From: Peptococcaceae bacterium BICA1-8
GTDB taxonomy: Bacteria > Bacillota > Peptococcia > Peptococcales > BICA1-8
NCBI GenBank assembly: GCA_000802045.1
Contig: JUEF01000116.1
Location: 1-32,669, forward strand
Length of the DNA: 32,669 nt
Reading direction: 5' to 3'
Shown here: positions 15,600-23,904 of the stretch, one piece after another
Layout of the letters: each line of letters begins with the position of its first letter
Position numbering within the stretch: position 1 is the first letter of the stretch
The notes under the pieces: model-generated
Seen by the model: only the letters and a program-made list of their open reading frames with translations
Databases searched by the model: none
What the model was told of the DNA's origin: nothing
Position numbers and translations under genes: made by a program

Positions 15600-16676
15600 A
15601 TGTCAATAGTAATTATTACTGGTTCTGCCGGGCTTATAGGCTCAGAAGCCACAAGATTTTATGCAAACTTAGGCTTTAAAGTAATAGGTATAGACAATAA
15701 TATGCGAGAATATTTTTTTGGTACAGAAGGGTCTACTGTTTGGAATCGTCAATCCTTGCAGAAAGTTTTAGGTTCTAAATATGAGCATCATGATATTGAT
15801 ATTAGAAATAGCGAACAAATAAATAGTATCTTTAATAAATATAAGAAAGATATTAAATTAATTATCCATACAGCTGCGCAACCATCTCATGACTGGGCTG
15901 TTAGAGATCCAGTCATGGATTTTGGAGTAAATGCCAGCGGTACCCTTAATTTATTAGAAGCACTACGTACATACTGCCCTGAGGCGGTATTTATTTTTAC
16001 TTCTACAAACAAGGTTTATGGTGACAGACCAAATTGTTTAGCATTTGAGGAGTTAGCAACCCGGTGGGAGATTAATCCTACGCACCAATTTAATAATGGT
16101 ATTTCTGAAGAGATGAGTGTAGACCAATGTCTGCACTCTTTATTTGGCGCCTCAAAGCTTGCTGCAGATATATTGGTTCAAGAGTATGGGAGATATTTTA
16201 ACCTAAAAACAGTTGCTTTTCGAGGTGGTGTCTTAAGCGGATCAAAACAGTCCGGAGTACAGCTGCATGGCTTTATAAATTATTTAATGAGATGCGTGAT
16301 GACCAAAAGGCCGTATACTATTTTCGGGTATAAAGGCAAGCAAGTGAGGGATGTAATTCATGCTAGTGATTGCATAAGTGCCTTTCATACATTCTTTAAA
16401 AATCCCCGCAGTGGTGGAGAGGTTTATAATTTGGGCGGAGGCCGGGAATCCAATGTTTCAATGCTTGAAGCTATTGAATTGGCACAGCAAATTACAGGGG
16501 AAAAAATTGAACATTCTTATGTAGACAATAATCGGATCGGTGACCATATTTGGTATATCAGTGATTTAAGTAAATTTAAACTGCATTATCCAAATTGGAA
16601 GCTAGGATACAATAATATACAAAAGATTATGGAAGAAATTTATGAGGAAAAAAAGAGCAGGTGGAAAAGGGAATGA
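15600..16676 (+). CDS. NAD-dependent nucleoside-diphosphate-sugar epimerase, CDP-paratose 2-epimerase-like
   Basis: A 358-residue extended SDR protein. The NAD loop is [41 protein letters not shown] and [15 protein letters not shown] are typical of the CDP-paratose/tyvelose 2-epimerase group. The catalytic YxxxK position reads LFGASK, so Phe182 replaces the tyrosine while Lys186 is kept; from memory, relatives of this subgroup share this. It may epimerise at C-2 by an oxidative route or bind a sugar nucleotide without the classic mechanism. CTGGAGGT precedes the ATG. The 103-base gap upstream holds an 11-codon frame behind AGAGGAG that is probably debris. The stop overlaps the next start (ATGA). 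Confidence 0.85.
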   Translation: MSIVIITGSAGLIGSEATRFYANLGFKVIGIDNNMREYFFGTEGSTVWNRQSLQKVLGSKYEHHDIDIRNSEQINSIFNKYKKDIKLIIHTAAQPSHDWAVRDPVMDFGVNASGTLNLLEALRTYCPEAVFIFTSTNKVYGDRPNCLAFEELATRWEINPTHQFNNGISEEMSVDQCLHSLFGASKLAADILVQEYGRYFNLKTVAFRGGVLSGSKQSGVQLHGFINYLMRCVMTKRPYTIFGYKGKQVRDVIHASDCISAFHTFFKNPRSGGEVYNLGGGRESNVSMLEAIELAQQITGEKIEHSYVDNNRIGDHIWYISDLSKFKLHYPNWKLGYNNIQKIMEEIYEEKKSRWKRE

Positions 16677-17479
16677 TTAATTATGGTAAATACCCTTTAT
16701 TAGGAATAAACATATCAGCAGTAGATTATGAGTATAGTGTAGCTGAAATTATCAAAGCTGCTCATGATAACAGACCGTTAGCAGTCTCAGCTTTAGCCGT
16801 GCATGGTGTAATGACCGGATACCTTGATCAGGTTCAACGGCGAAGGATAAACGGTCTTGATCTGGTATTGCCAGACGGGCAGCCAGTTCGATGGGGGTTA
16901 AACTGGAAGCATAAATTAAAATTACTTAATAGAGTTTATGGTCCAGAATTAATGCTGCGAGTTATTAATGCTGCAGCAAATGAAAAAATACCTTTTTATC
17001 TTTATGGGAGTACGGAACAGACAATAAATTTACTTAAAAAAAATTTACAAAATAAATCTTCCAATTTAATTATAGCTGGAATGACGCCTTCTAAATTCAG
17101 AAGAATAACTATAAATGAAAAAGAGGAAATAGTAGAAAAGATCAAAGCAAGTGGAGCAAAGATTGTACTGGTAGGTTTGGGCTGCCCTCGGCAGGAAGTC
17201 TGGGTTTTTGAATACCGTAATTTATTGAAAATGCCTTTATTGGCCGTAGGGGCTGCTTTTGATTTTCATGCAGGAGTATTAAACCAGGCCCCTCCCTGGA
17301 TGCAAAAAAATGGATTAGAATGGTTTTATCGTTTTTTACAAGAACCCAGAAGGCTATTCAAACGTTATGTAGTTTTAAACCCATATTATTTATTATTACT
17401 ATTCTTAGAAGTACTTGGTTTACGGCATATTCCGGTTTTACTTCCCACGGGTAAGGAACCAGAAAAAAAATTTGGCTAA
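16673..17479 (+). CDS. WecG/TagA/CpsF-family glycosyltransferase
   Basis: A 268-residue cytoplasmic-face transferase of the family that adds N-acetylmannosamine(-uronic acid) or glucose-type sugars to lipid-linked acceptors. Diagnostic segments are the N-terminal [44 protein letters not shown] and [20 protein letters not shown] followed by [19 protein letters not shown]. The hydrophobic C-terminus ([13 protein letters not shown]) probably docks it to the membrane. The ATG at 16673 overlaps the upstream stop and has AGGTGG about 10 bases before it; a GTG at 16661 adds four residues. A member of this family beside an LCP protein would fit a wall-linked polymer. Confidence 0.92.
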   Translation: MINYGKYPLLGINISAVDYEYSVAEIIKAAHDNRPLAVSALAVHGVMTGYLDQVQRRRINGLDLVLPDGQPVRWGLNWKHKLKLLNRVYGPELMLRVINAAANEKIPFYLYGSTEQTINLLKKNLQNKSSNLIIAGMTPSKFRRITINEKEEIVEKIKASGAKIVLVGLGCPRQEVWVFEYRNLLKMPLLAVGAAFDFHAGVLNQAPPWMQKNGLEWFYRFLQEPRRLFKRYVVLNPYYLLLLFLEVLGLRHIPVLLPTGKEPEKKFG

Positions 17480-17567
17480 CTAGATTAGACTATTTTTAAA
17501 ATATAGGGAATATATTAAGTACTAAAAAAATAAATTAATAATTAGAGCTATGGAAGGGGATTAACAG

Positions 17568-18536
17568 TTGAAACCCTGGATAAAGCTTATAGTCGGTTTA
17601 AGCATTATTTTAACTATATCCGGACTATATTCATATTGGTATTTTAAAACTATGCAGTCCTTTGAGAGTGAGAATATACCTATATTGATAACTCCTAATA
17701 CATATGCAGAAATTAAAAATGATGAGGAAGAGCCAGATCTTACATATTTTGAAGAAGAACAACTTAAAAGCTTTAATGTTCTTATACTTGGGATAGACGA
17801 TTGGGATAATGAAATATCAAGAACAGATTTAATGATGCTTATTAATATAAATACGAAAAACAAGCAGGTCAATATAATATCAATACCTAGAGATACCGGG
17901 GTAGAAATTCCTAGTGTAGGATATACCAAAATAAATCATGCGCATTCAATCGGAGAAGCGAAAGGCGGAAATGAGGGAGGAACAGAGTTGTCCCTCCAAA
18001 CCACCAGTGACTTATTTCAAACTAAGATCCATTATTACTTAAAAGTAAATATCGAAGGCTTTAAAAATTTTGTTGATTCCATTGGTGGAATAGATCTCGA
18101 ACTAACTCAGCCTGTTAAATTGTCATTTATTAAAGTAACACTGCCTGCTGAGAAACAAAATATCGATGGAAATCTTGCTTTTGAACTTGTACGTGAACGT
18201 TATTCTTTGCCTGATGGTGATTTTGGACGTCAAAAGCATCATTATCTAGTGTTAAAAGAATTAGTTTATAAGCTGTTAAGCTCTGAGTACCTTATACGGC
18301 TACCAGAACTAATAAAAACCGCAAGAAATGACGTTGTTGATACTAATTTTAAGGACAGGGAATTAATTAGCTTGGCCTGGCTTTTTAAAGGATTAGCAAA
18401 GGAAAGCATAAATTATGTGCAAATTCCTGGGCGATCAGAGTATCATCCTGATCCAACAATTAAAGCAACCCTTTATTACTGGGTGCCGGATATGGACAAA
18501 GTAAATGAGATTGCAAGGAAATATTTAAGTAATTAA
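17568..18536 (+). CDS. LCP-family (LytR-CpsA-Psr) polymer-to-wall transferase
   Basis: A 322-residue protein with an N-terminal membrane anchor (IKLIVGLSIILTISGLYSYW) and an extracellular LCP domain: FNVLILGIDDWDNEISRTDLMML, IISIPRDTGVEIP, TKINHAHSIGEAKGG, and the later LAFELVRERYSLPDGDFGRQ with the conserved arginines. LCP enzymes transfer lipid-linked glycopolymers to peptidoglycan, so the polysaccharide may end attached to the wall. The TTG start has GGAAGGGG 8 bases upstream. It opens a sub-group with the chain-length kinase and the phosphatase, the usual Gram-positive capsule arrangement. Confidence 0.93.
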   Translation: MKPWIKLIVGLSIILTISGLYSYWYFKTMQSFESENIPILITPNTYAEIKNDEEEPDLTYFEEEQLKSFNVLILGIDDWDNEISRTDLMMLININTKNKQVNIISIPRDTGVEIPSVGYTKINHAHSIGEAKGGNEGGTELSLQTTSDLFQTKIHYYLKVNIEGFKNFVDSIGGIDLELTQPVKLSFIKVTLPAEKQNIDGNLAFELVRERYSLPDGDFGRQKHHYLVLKELVYKLLSSEYLIRLPELIKTARNDVVDTNFKDRELISLAWLFKGLAKESINYVQIPGRSEYHPDPTIKATLYYWVPDMDKVNEIARKYLSN

Positions 18537-18567
18537 AATTAATTAAAAATGTCGGAGGAGAAACTAT

Positions 18568-20373
18568 ATGGAAAGTAAGATAAAATCCCAAACATATAAT
18601 GAAATAGACTTTTCACAATTGTTAAAAGTTATCTTAAAAAGAAAATGGATGATTCTTTCTCTGACATTAATTACTTTATTAATTAGTATCATCTTAAATT
18701 ATTTTGTATTATCGCCAATCTATGAAACAAAAGTTGTATTGATGGTTACTAACCCAACGGAGCAACAGTTCTATCCAGCTAGAGAAGAGCAAACATTAGA
18801 GGGACTAGCTAGAAATTTAGCAACTCTACCACAGATGACTCTAAAAACTTATGAGGGACAACTAAAAAGCGAGAGACTACTAGAGTCCCTTGTAAAAGAT
18901 TTGAAGCTGGATGAGGAAAAATATACGATGAAGTATTTAAACAAAAATATTTCTACCAATGTTCTTAAAGATACCAATTTACTTGAAATCATAGTAAATG
19001 ATAATGACCCTGTATTGGCTGCTTTAATAGCCAATACATTAAGTAATAACTTTCTAGATTATATTTCTGAGAAAAGTAAAGAACGGATGCAACAATCAAG
19101 GCTTATATTTAAGGGACAAATTATTTCCATTGAAAAAGAGTTAGTACAAGCTAAAAAATTACTGAGTGATTTTAATAGCCAGCCAAGAAATATTAGTTAT
19201 CTTGAGGAAGAGTTAAGGGTAAAACAAGAAACTTTAAATACTAATCAACAGGCATTAATCCAGTCCGGTAACGAGACAATTTATACTCCAATTATTAATC
19301 AATTAGATATTGATATTGAAAGATTACAATCAGAAACTGTTGGCAAACAATGGGAATATAGACGACTAATGCAAGAAGTAGAGAGACTAGAGCGGAATTA
19401 TAATCTTTTTGCAGACCAAATCGCTGAAACTCAGATTTTCGAATCTGTTGACATGGGAAAATCATCAATAATGATAGTTGCTACAGCTATGGAACCTACT
19501 ATTCCAATTAGCCCAAAAAGAGAAATGAATGTTGCTATATCCTTTGGAGTTTCTTTGCTACTAGGGGTATCCTTAGCTTTTATATTGGAAATGTTTGATA
19601 CTATGATCTGTGATACAGAAGATGTAATACATTATTTGGGGTTACCAGTTATTGGAAAAATACCCTATGTTGATTTTAAGGATAAAGATAGAGATGAAAA
19701 GATAAAGGGTCAATACCTGATAACATATTCTGATCCTAAATCACCAGAAGCCGAGGCTTTTCGCACCATACGAACCAATCTTTATTATGATAACCTAGAT
19801 CATCGTATTAAAAAGGTGATGATGACAAGCACAGGACCTGCTGAGGGCAAATCAACTATTATAGCTAACTTGGCTATTGTTTTAGCGCAAACAGGAAAGA
19901 AGGTACTCTTAGTTGATGCTGATTTGCGTAGACCTACTTTGCACAGCATTTTTGACGCCAGTAACTTAGTGGGTCTGTCCAGCTGTTTAGAGAAAAAACT
20001 AAGTCTTGTGGAAGTAGTACAAAAGACAAAAATAGAAAATCTTTACATCATTACTAGCGGATTTTTTCCACTCAAACCTTCTGAGTTAAATTCGAGTAAA
20101 ATAGATGAGTTATTTGAAAATGTCGAAAATTATGATTATATTTTATTTGATACACCTCCTGCTGGTACTTTCACTGATGCGTTAGTTTTAGCAGAAAAGG
20201 TTGACGCAGTATTAGTTGTTATTAATAGTAAAAAGGTACCTATTGATTTGGCACAACAAACTATAGAAAAGTTAAGAAATGCTAAAACAGAGATTATTGG
20301 CGTGATATTTAATAATGTTCAATATCAAAAAGATTTTTATAAAAATTATTATTATTATGGAAACAAGAAATGA
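18568..20373 (+). CDS. fused Wzz chain-length regulator and BY-kinase
   Basis: A 601-residue protein joining the polysaccharide co-polymerase and tyrosine kinase that are usually separate (CpsC and CpsD) in Gram-positive bacteria. It has two membrane helices (about 28-46, and a second near 320-342), a long coiled-coil-rich extracellular region between them (about 180-290), then a cytoplasmic ATPase. The ATPase shows Walker A TGPAEGKST (about 425-433), Walker A' LLVDADLRRP and Walker B YILFDTPPA. The tyrosine cluster FYKNYYYYGNKK at the end is the autophosphorylation tail. The phosphatase start codon overlaps the stop (ATGA). It should control polymer length and export. Confidence 0.93.
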   Translation: MESKIKSQTYNEIDFSQLLKVILKRKWMILSLTLITLLISIILNYFVLSPIYETKVVLMVTNPTEQQFYPAREEQTLEGLARNLATLPQMTLKTYEGQLKSERLLESLVKDLKLDEEKYTMKYLNKNISTNVLKDTNLLEIIVNDNDPVLAALIANTLSNNFLDYISEKSKERMQQSRLIFKGQIISIEKELVQAKKLLSDFNSQPRNISYLEEELRVKQETLNTNQQALIQSGNETIYTPIINQLDIDIERLQSETVGKQWEYRRLMQEVERLERNYNLFADQIAETQIFESVDMGKSSIMIVATAMEPTIPISPKREMNVAISFGVSLLLGVSLAFILEMFDTMICDTEDVIHYLGLPVIGKIPYVDFKDKDRDEKIKGQYLITYSDPKSPEAEAFRTIRTNLYYDNLDHRIKKVMMTSTGPAEGKSTIIANLAIVLAQTGKKVLLVDADLRRPTLHSIFDASNLVGLSSCLEKKLSLVEVVQKTKIENLYIITSGFFPLKPSELNSSKIDELFENVENYDYILFDTPPAGTFTDALVLAEKVDAVLVVINSKKVPIDLAQQTIEKLRNAKTEIIGVIFNNVQYQKDFYKNYYYYGNKK

Positions 20374-21209
20374 TTATAGATTTTCATAGCCATATTCTAC
20401 CTGGGATAGATGATGGAGCAAAAACTTGGACGGATTTTTTGGAGATATCTCAGCTTGCTGCTGCTGCAGGAATAACCCACATGGTATGCACACCACATTT
20501 TATTTATAAGGAGGTTGAATTTAAACCTGAAACTTACTATAGGCTGCTTTCAGAAGCTAGGTATAAGCTGAGGGAACAGGGCCTTAATATAAGCTTAATC
20601 TCTGGCAGTGAGGTGTTTTATGTTCCGAAATTATTGTTTTGTCTTAAAGAGGGGCTAATTATAACTATTAATAATGGAAATAAGTATTTAATGGTGGAGT
20701 TTGCAAGGTTTGATATCCCTAATAATGTGGGAGAAACAATAACTATGTTAAAAAACCAGGGCATAACCCCTATAATTGCACATCCTGAGAGGAACTTAGT
20801 TTTTTCGAATGAACCTGAGTTACTAATAAAATTGATTAAAAGGGGTGCTCTATCCCAACTTAATGTGGGAAGCATTGTTGGTGAATATGGTGATAAAATA
20901 AGGAAAACAGCAGAGCTATTTCTAAAGTCGGGAATAATACATCTGCTTGGCTCAGATGTGCATTCACCTAAGAATGCTTTCCGGAATTTTAACTTAGGAA
21001 TGGAAACTATCGAAAGATTAGTAGGCGTCAAGATGACCATTGAGTTAAAGGATATTAACCCTCTTAAAATAATTAAAGGCGATATGCTAGAACCTTATTT
21101 CATTGAACTTAAATATAAAAAGAGCTTTTTAAAAATAGATCCAAATAATATAAAAAGAAACTTAAAAGAACTTTTAAGAGGAGGGAAAGATTTAAATGGG
21201 CCATCCTGA
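20370..21209 (+). CDS. PHP-type tyrosine-protein phosphatase (CpsB/YwqE family)
   Basis: A 279-residue PHP-fold metal-dependent phosphatase. IIDFHSHILPGIDDGAK gives the metal-binding His6/His8 and Asp residues, MVCTPHFIY the next histidine, then GSEVFY, IAHPERN and LLGSDVHS, completing the trinuclear site. It should dephosphorylate the tyrosine tail of the preceding kinase. The lysine-rich C-terminal part (YKKSFLKIDPNNIKRNLK) is longer than in most relatives. A small unidentified gene starts inside its 3' end. Confidence 0.93.
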   Translation: MIIDFHSHILPGIDDGAKTWTDFLEISQLAAAAGITHMVCTPHFIYKEVEFKPETYYRLLSEARYKLREQGLNISLISGSEVFYVPKLLFCLKEGLIITINNGNKYLMVEFARFDIPNNVGETITMLKNQGITPIIAHPERNLVFSNEPELLIKLIKRGALSQLNVGSIVGEYGDKIRKTAELFLKSGIIHLLGSDVHSPKNAFRNFNLGMETIERLVGVKMTIELKDINPLKIIKGDMLEPYFIELKYKKSFLKIDPNNIKRNLKELLRGGKDLNGPS

Positions 21210-21354
21210 TAGAAAACTACTAAGAGAGAAAAAAAAGGATAAAAAAATTGAGGAAGGATTAGGAAAAAAAAACAATTTGGGGGTAATGGATTTGACTCCT
21301 TATAATGCGGTAAAAATTATTACCGTTAAAAAAAACAGTATTGTTTATAAGTAA
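21196..21354 (+). CDS. possible small basic protein, 52 residues
   Basis: A frame beginning inside the end of the phosphatase gene, with AGAGGAGGG about 11 bases upstream. The product is strongly basic (MGHPDRKLLREKKKDKKIEE start) and ends MDLTPYNAVKIITVKKNSI plus three residues. No membrane segment is visible and I do not recognise a family. The coding case rests on the ribosome site and on the lack of another gene in 21210-21431. It may be real or a chance frame. Confidence 0.4.
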   Translation: MGHPDRKLLREKKKDKKIEEGLGKKNNLGVMDLTPYNAVKIITVKKNSIVYK

Positions 21355-21431
21355 CAGGGCAATTATTATTTTTGTTGATGTGCAGGAGGTTAGTTTTTTG
21401 TAAGATATTTTTTCGGGAGAGGTGGATAATT

Positions 21432-22553
21432 ATGAAGGGGATGATAATGGCAGCTGGGGTGGGCAGCAGATTAATGCCATTAACGGCCACAATGCCCAAG
21501 CCTATGCTGCCAATATTAGGTAGACCACTTATGCAATATAATTTAGAGTTATTAAAAAAATATGGGATAACTGAAATTATTGCAAATATTCACCATCTTC
21601 CTGAAACAATACAAAAATTTTTAAAAAATAGTCCTGTTTCTCAAATGAATATTGGGCTTTCATTTGAAGAAAAATTGTTAGGTACTGCAGGTGGCGTAAA
21701 AAATAACCAGCGCTTTTTAGATAAGGACACTTTTGTTATTTTAAGTGGAGATGCTTTGACAGATATTGATTTAAAGGAGCTATATAAGTTTCATAAAGAA
21801 AAGAAAGCCTTAGCCACTATCGCATTAAAACCAGTACAAGACGTAAGCAATTACGGTGTAGTAGTTTTAGATGTTGATGATAAAATTATTGCATTTCAGG
21901 AAAAGCCAACAAGGCAAGAAGCCTTAAGTAGGCTAGTAAACACTGGGATTTATGTATTTGAACCTGAAATTTTTAATTATATGCCTAAAAAGCATTATTA
22001 TGATTTTGGTAAAGAATTATTTCCATTATTAGTAGAAAAAGATTTGCCCTTCTTTGGATGGAAAACAGATGATTATTGGTCTGATATAGGTTCTTTTGAT
22101 ACATATAAGGAGGCCCAGTTTGATTTACTTAATAATAAACTAAATCTTGCAATAGATAATGTTAGCTTAGATTATATTGATACTAGGTTGGAAAAATATG
22201 CGGAAATAAGGACGGTTAGACGATCAAATGGAAAAGTGTATATAGGTGGGGAATCAGTCGTAGAGAATGATGCGAATTTATTTGGCTACGTTATCATAGG
22301 AAAAAATTCCTCTATTGGAAATAGGTGTATTCTGCATAATAGTGTTATTTTAGATAATGTAGTAATAGGTGATAACGTTTTCATAACAGATTCTATTATA
22401 GGTAATGGTTGTCTAATTAATAATAATGTAATTGTTCACGGTAATGTAGTAGTAGCTGATAATAATATGATTGAAAGTCAAAGGGAATTACAAAAAGGGG
22501 TTAGAATCTGGCCTGGCCAACTCAATTACTCGGGAGCAGGCTTTACATTGTGA
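21432..22553 (+). CDS. sugar-1-phosphate nucleotidyltransferase (mannose-1-P guanylyltransferase-like)
   Basis: A protein of about 374 residues that should make an NDP-sugar for the polymer. The N-terminal MIMAAGVGSRLMPLTATMPK is the nucleotide-binding signature (GxGxRLxPLT...PKP). LSGDALTDID holds the metal aspartate, FQEKPTRQEA and NTGIYVFEPEI follow, and DYWSDIGSFDTYKEAQFDLL ends the catalytic domain. The remainder forms left-handed beta-helix hexapeptide repeats (from about VIIGKNSSIGN). GDP-mannose or dTDP/UDP-glucose are the likely products. The ATG at 21432 follows GAGAGGTGG; an upstream frame to 21372 adds a non-family N-terminus. The last residues GAGFTL come from the dispersed repeat at 22532-22565. 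Confidence 0.88.
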   Translation: MKGMIMAAGVGSRLMPLTATMPKPMLPILGRPLMQYNLELLKKYGITEIIANIHHLPETIQKFLKNSPVSQMNIGLSFEEKLLGTAGGVKNNQRFLDKDTFVILSGDALTDIDLKELYKFHKEKKALATIALKPVQDVSNYGVVVLDVDDKIIAFQEKPTRQEALSRLVNTGIYVFEPEIFNYMPKKHYYDFGKELFPLLVEKDLPFFGWKTDDYWSDIGSFDTYKEAQFDLLNNKLNLAIDNVSLDYIDTRLEKYAEIRTVRRSNGKVYIGGESVVENDANLFGYVIIGKNSSIGNRCILHNSVILDNVVIGDNVFITDSIIGNGCLINNNVIVHGNVVVADNNMIESQRELQKGVRIWPGQLNYSGAGFTL

Positions 22554-22565
22554 AAATGTTATGGA
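22532..22565 (+). repeat. dispersed GGGTCAGG/TTTACATTGTG element, copy 2
   Basis: GGGAGCAGGCTTTACATTG followed by TGAAAATGTTATGG; it encodes the C-terminus and stop of the nucleotidyltransferase. Copies 2 and 3 stay similar for some bases further (AAAATTT... after ATGG), unlike copy 1. Confidence 0.75.
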
Positions 22566-22691
22566 AAAAATTTATTTTAGTGAGCAGTGAAAGATGCTAT
22601 GTTTATTAAAATAATTTATTACCAAAAAAAGGAAATAAAGTAATGATCTAGAATGTTTCTTTAGAAGATTTTTTTTGGAGAATGTTAAATT

Positions 22692-23066
22692 ATGAATGGA
22701 TTACGGTTAGTTGAAAATACTGTTATAGCCATTTTAATATTTACTATTGGTATATCAGTATTATTTTCTTTTCAGATTGAAAGCAATTTAGAGCTCTATA
22801 ATAATTTAAAAACTATAGATTCCCAATTAAATGTAATGGATAATACCACTTTTAATGAAGAAAGCAAATTAATAACCAATGAAGGCTTTAACGAAAGAAC
22901 AAAATTTAATAAATTATTTTATCTATTAATTGGTGGCTTTTCCTTAATGATGTTATTAAATGTAAAAAAGGAAGAATATAAAGTCAAATTATTTTTGCAA
23001 TTTATTCTTCTGGTAATTATCTCTTTAAGTGCCGGAGTTTTATTAGCAGTGTTGTTTAACAATTGA
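22692..23066 (+). CDS. small membrane protein of unknown function
   Basis: A protein of 124 residues with three hydrophobic helices: about 10-28 (VIAILIFTIGISVLFSF), 76-90 (LFYLLIGGFSLMMLL) and 101-121 (LFLQFILLVIISLSAGVLLA). Between the first two lies a polar loop of about 45 residues rich in Asn, Asp and Glu. No family is recognised. TTGGAG stands 10 bases before the ATG. It lies between the polysaccharide cluster and the PilZ gene and is closed by a terminator of its own. Confidence 0.7.
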   Translation: MNGLRLVENTVIAILIFTIGISVLFSFQIESNLELYNNLKTIDSQLNVMDNTTFNEESKLITNEGFNERTKFNKLFYLLIGGFSLMMLLNVKKEEYKVKLFLQFILLVIISLSAGVLLAVLFNN

Positions 23067-23084
23067 AACCACCTGTTGAATTGA

Positions 23085-23136
23085 CCCAAAATAAGGTTTA
23101 GGTTGCTCAATAGCAATCGAGCCTCATTTTTTGTTT
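23085..23136 (+). terminator. intrinsic terminator, second copy of the argH-type element
   Basis: AGGTTT-A-GGTTGCT and AGCAATC-GAGCCT pair around CAAT, followed by a T-run. The sequence from CCAAAATAAGGTTTAG through CATTTTTT is nearly that of 470-516, so it is a dispersed terminator family. Confidence 0.75.
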
Positions 23137-23160
23137 AATGGGGGAAAATAAATGCATATA

Positions 23161-23194
23161 GGGGTCGGACTTTACGTTGTGAAAATGTTATGGT
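23161..23194 (+). repeat. dispersed GGGTCAGG/TTTACATTGTG element, copy 3
   Basis: GGGGTCGGACTTTACGTTG followed by TGAAAATGTTATGG. This copy is intergenic, just before the PilZ gene. Confidence 0.72.
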
Positions 23195-23255
23195 AAAATT
23201 TTTATGGGAGATAAATTAGGTGAGTTATGCGATTAGGGATAGGGAGTGGGTTTTG

Positions 23256-23672
23256 TTGAAAAATATGAGTACATTAGCTGATCGGAGAAATAACTTTAGA
23301 GTATATTTTACTTATGCGATTAGTGCTGATGCTCATTTTAAATTTATTAATGGCCAAGTGGTGGATTTTAATAAAACAATATCCTTGTTAATTTTAGACT
23401 TGAGTAGTACTGGAATGAAAATGGAAACAGCCTTAGACTTACCTAATAATATTGACTTAATTTTACAAATCGAATTTAAGATAGAAAATGAGCCTATAAA
23501 GTTATATGGAAAAGCATTATGGAAAAAAGTACTGGACCCTGCAAAAATAAATTATGGACTAGAGTTTATTCACTTTAAGGAATGTGAACAAACGAAGCTT
23601 GTTCGATGCTTAAATATTTATCAAATAAAACAGCGCCGGTTAGGAAAAGTAAAGGTTACCCCAGCGCAATAA
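23256..23672 (+). CDS. PilZ-domain cyclic-di-GMP receptor protein
   Basis: A cytoplasmic protein of about 138 residues made of a single PilZ domain. The two c-di-GMP-binding motifs are visible: the arginine motif DRRNNFRVYF (RxxxR, Arg11 and Arg15) and DLSSTGMKM (D/NxSxxG, Asp48-Gly53). IKLYGKALWKK and NYGLEFIHF match the closing strands of the barrel. It has no output domain, so it should act by contacting another protein. AGGGAG lies 9 bases before the TTG at 23256; TTG 23253, ATG 23265 and an upstream GTG at 23220 are alternatives. Its place after the polysaccharide cluster suggests post-translational control of matrix production. Confidence 0.85.
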   Translation: MKNMSTLADRRNNFRVYFTYAISADAHFKFINGQVVDFNKTISLLILDLSSTGMKMETALDLPNNIDLILQIEFKIENEPIKLYGKALWKKVLDPAKINYGLEFIHFKECEQTKLVRCLNIYQIKQRRLGKVKVTPAQ

Positions 23673-23704
23673 TTAATTTTCCCTAAAAGAAGGAATTATT
23701 TTTT
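23673..23704 (+). terminator. weak terminator after the PilZ gene
   Basis: TAATTTTCC and GGAATTA pair imperfectly (two unpaired T) and are followed by six T. It directly follows the stop codon. Confidence 0.4.
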
Positions 23705-23777
23705 AAAAGTAGAATATTTTATAATAACAATGCTGTATGAAACAGTACCAGGTTTTGTTGATCCCGGGATTAGTTGC

Positions 23778-23806
23778 TTGAATTATTGATACACAAGAAG
23801 TGTATT
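23778..23806 (+). promoter_or_regulatory. candidate promoter with palindromic operator for the metal-uptake operon
   Basis: A perfect dyad ATACAC-AAGAA-GTGTAT (23789-23805) sits in the spacer between TTGAAT (23778-23783) and TGTATT (23801-23806), 17 bases apart. This would suit a metal-responsive repressor or a MerR-like regulator. The dyad is certain; the promoter reading and any link to nickel or cobalt are inference. Confidence 0.35.
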
Positions 23807-23839
23807 TTCTATTAATTAGTCGTACAAATTTGTAATCAG

Positions 23840-23882
23840 GCCATGGAGGTCTGCCCATTTTGGGTGGTGTCCATGGCTTTTT
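23840..23882 (+). terminator. leader hairpin with T-run before the metal-uptake operon
   Basis: GCCATGGA and TCCATGGC enclose an internal loop and a second CCCA/TGGG helix, followed by TTTTT. It lies after the candidate promoter and 22 bases before the first gene, so it looks like an attenuator. I find no cobalamin or NiCo riboswitch consensus in front of it. Confidence 0.6.
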
Positions 23883-23904
23883 AAATTTTAAGGAGGAAAA
23901 TACA

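Noticed and set aside
20618..21040. Minus-strand open frame of 140 codons
   Set aside because: It is opposite the conserved PHP phosphatase motifs and shows no recognisable protein features.
23690..23904. Cobalamin or NiCo riboswitch before the metal-uptake operon
   Set aside because: The B12-box and the NiCo consensus were looked for and not found; only unassigned dyads and a terminator-like hairpin are present.
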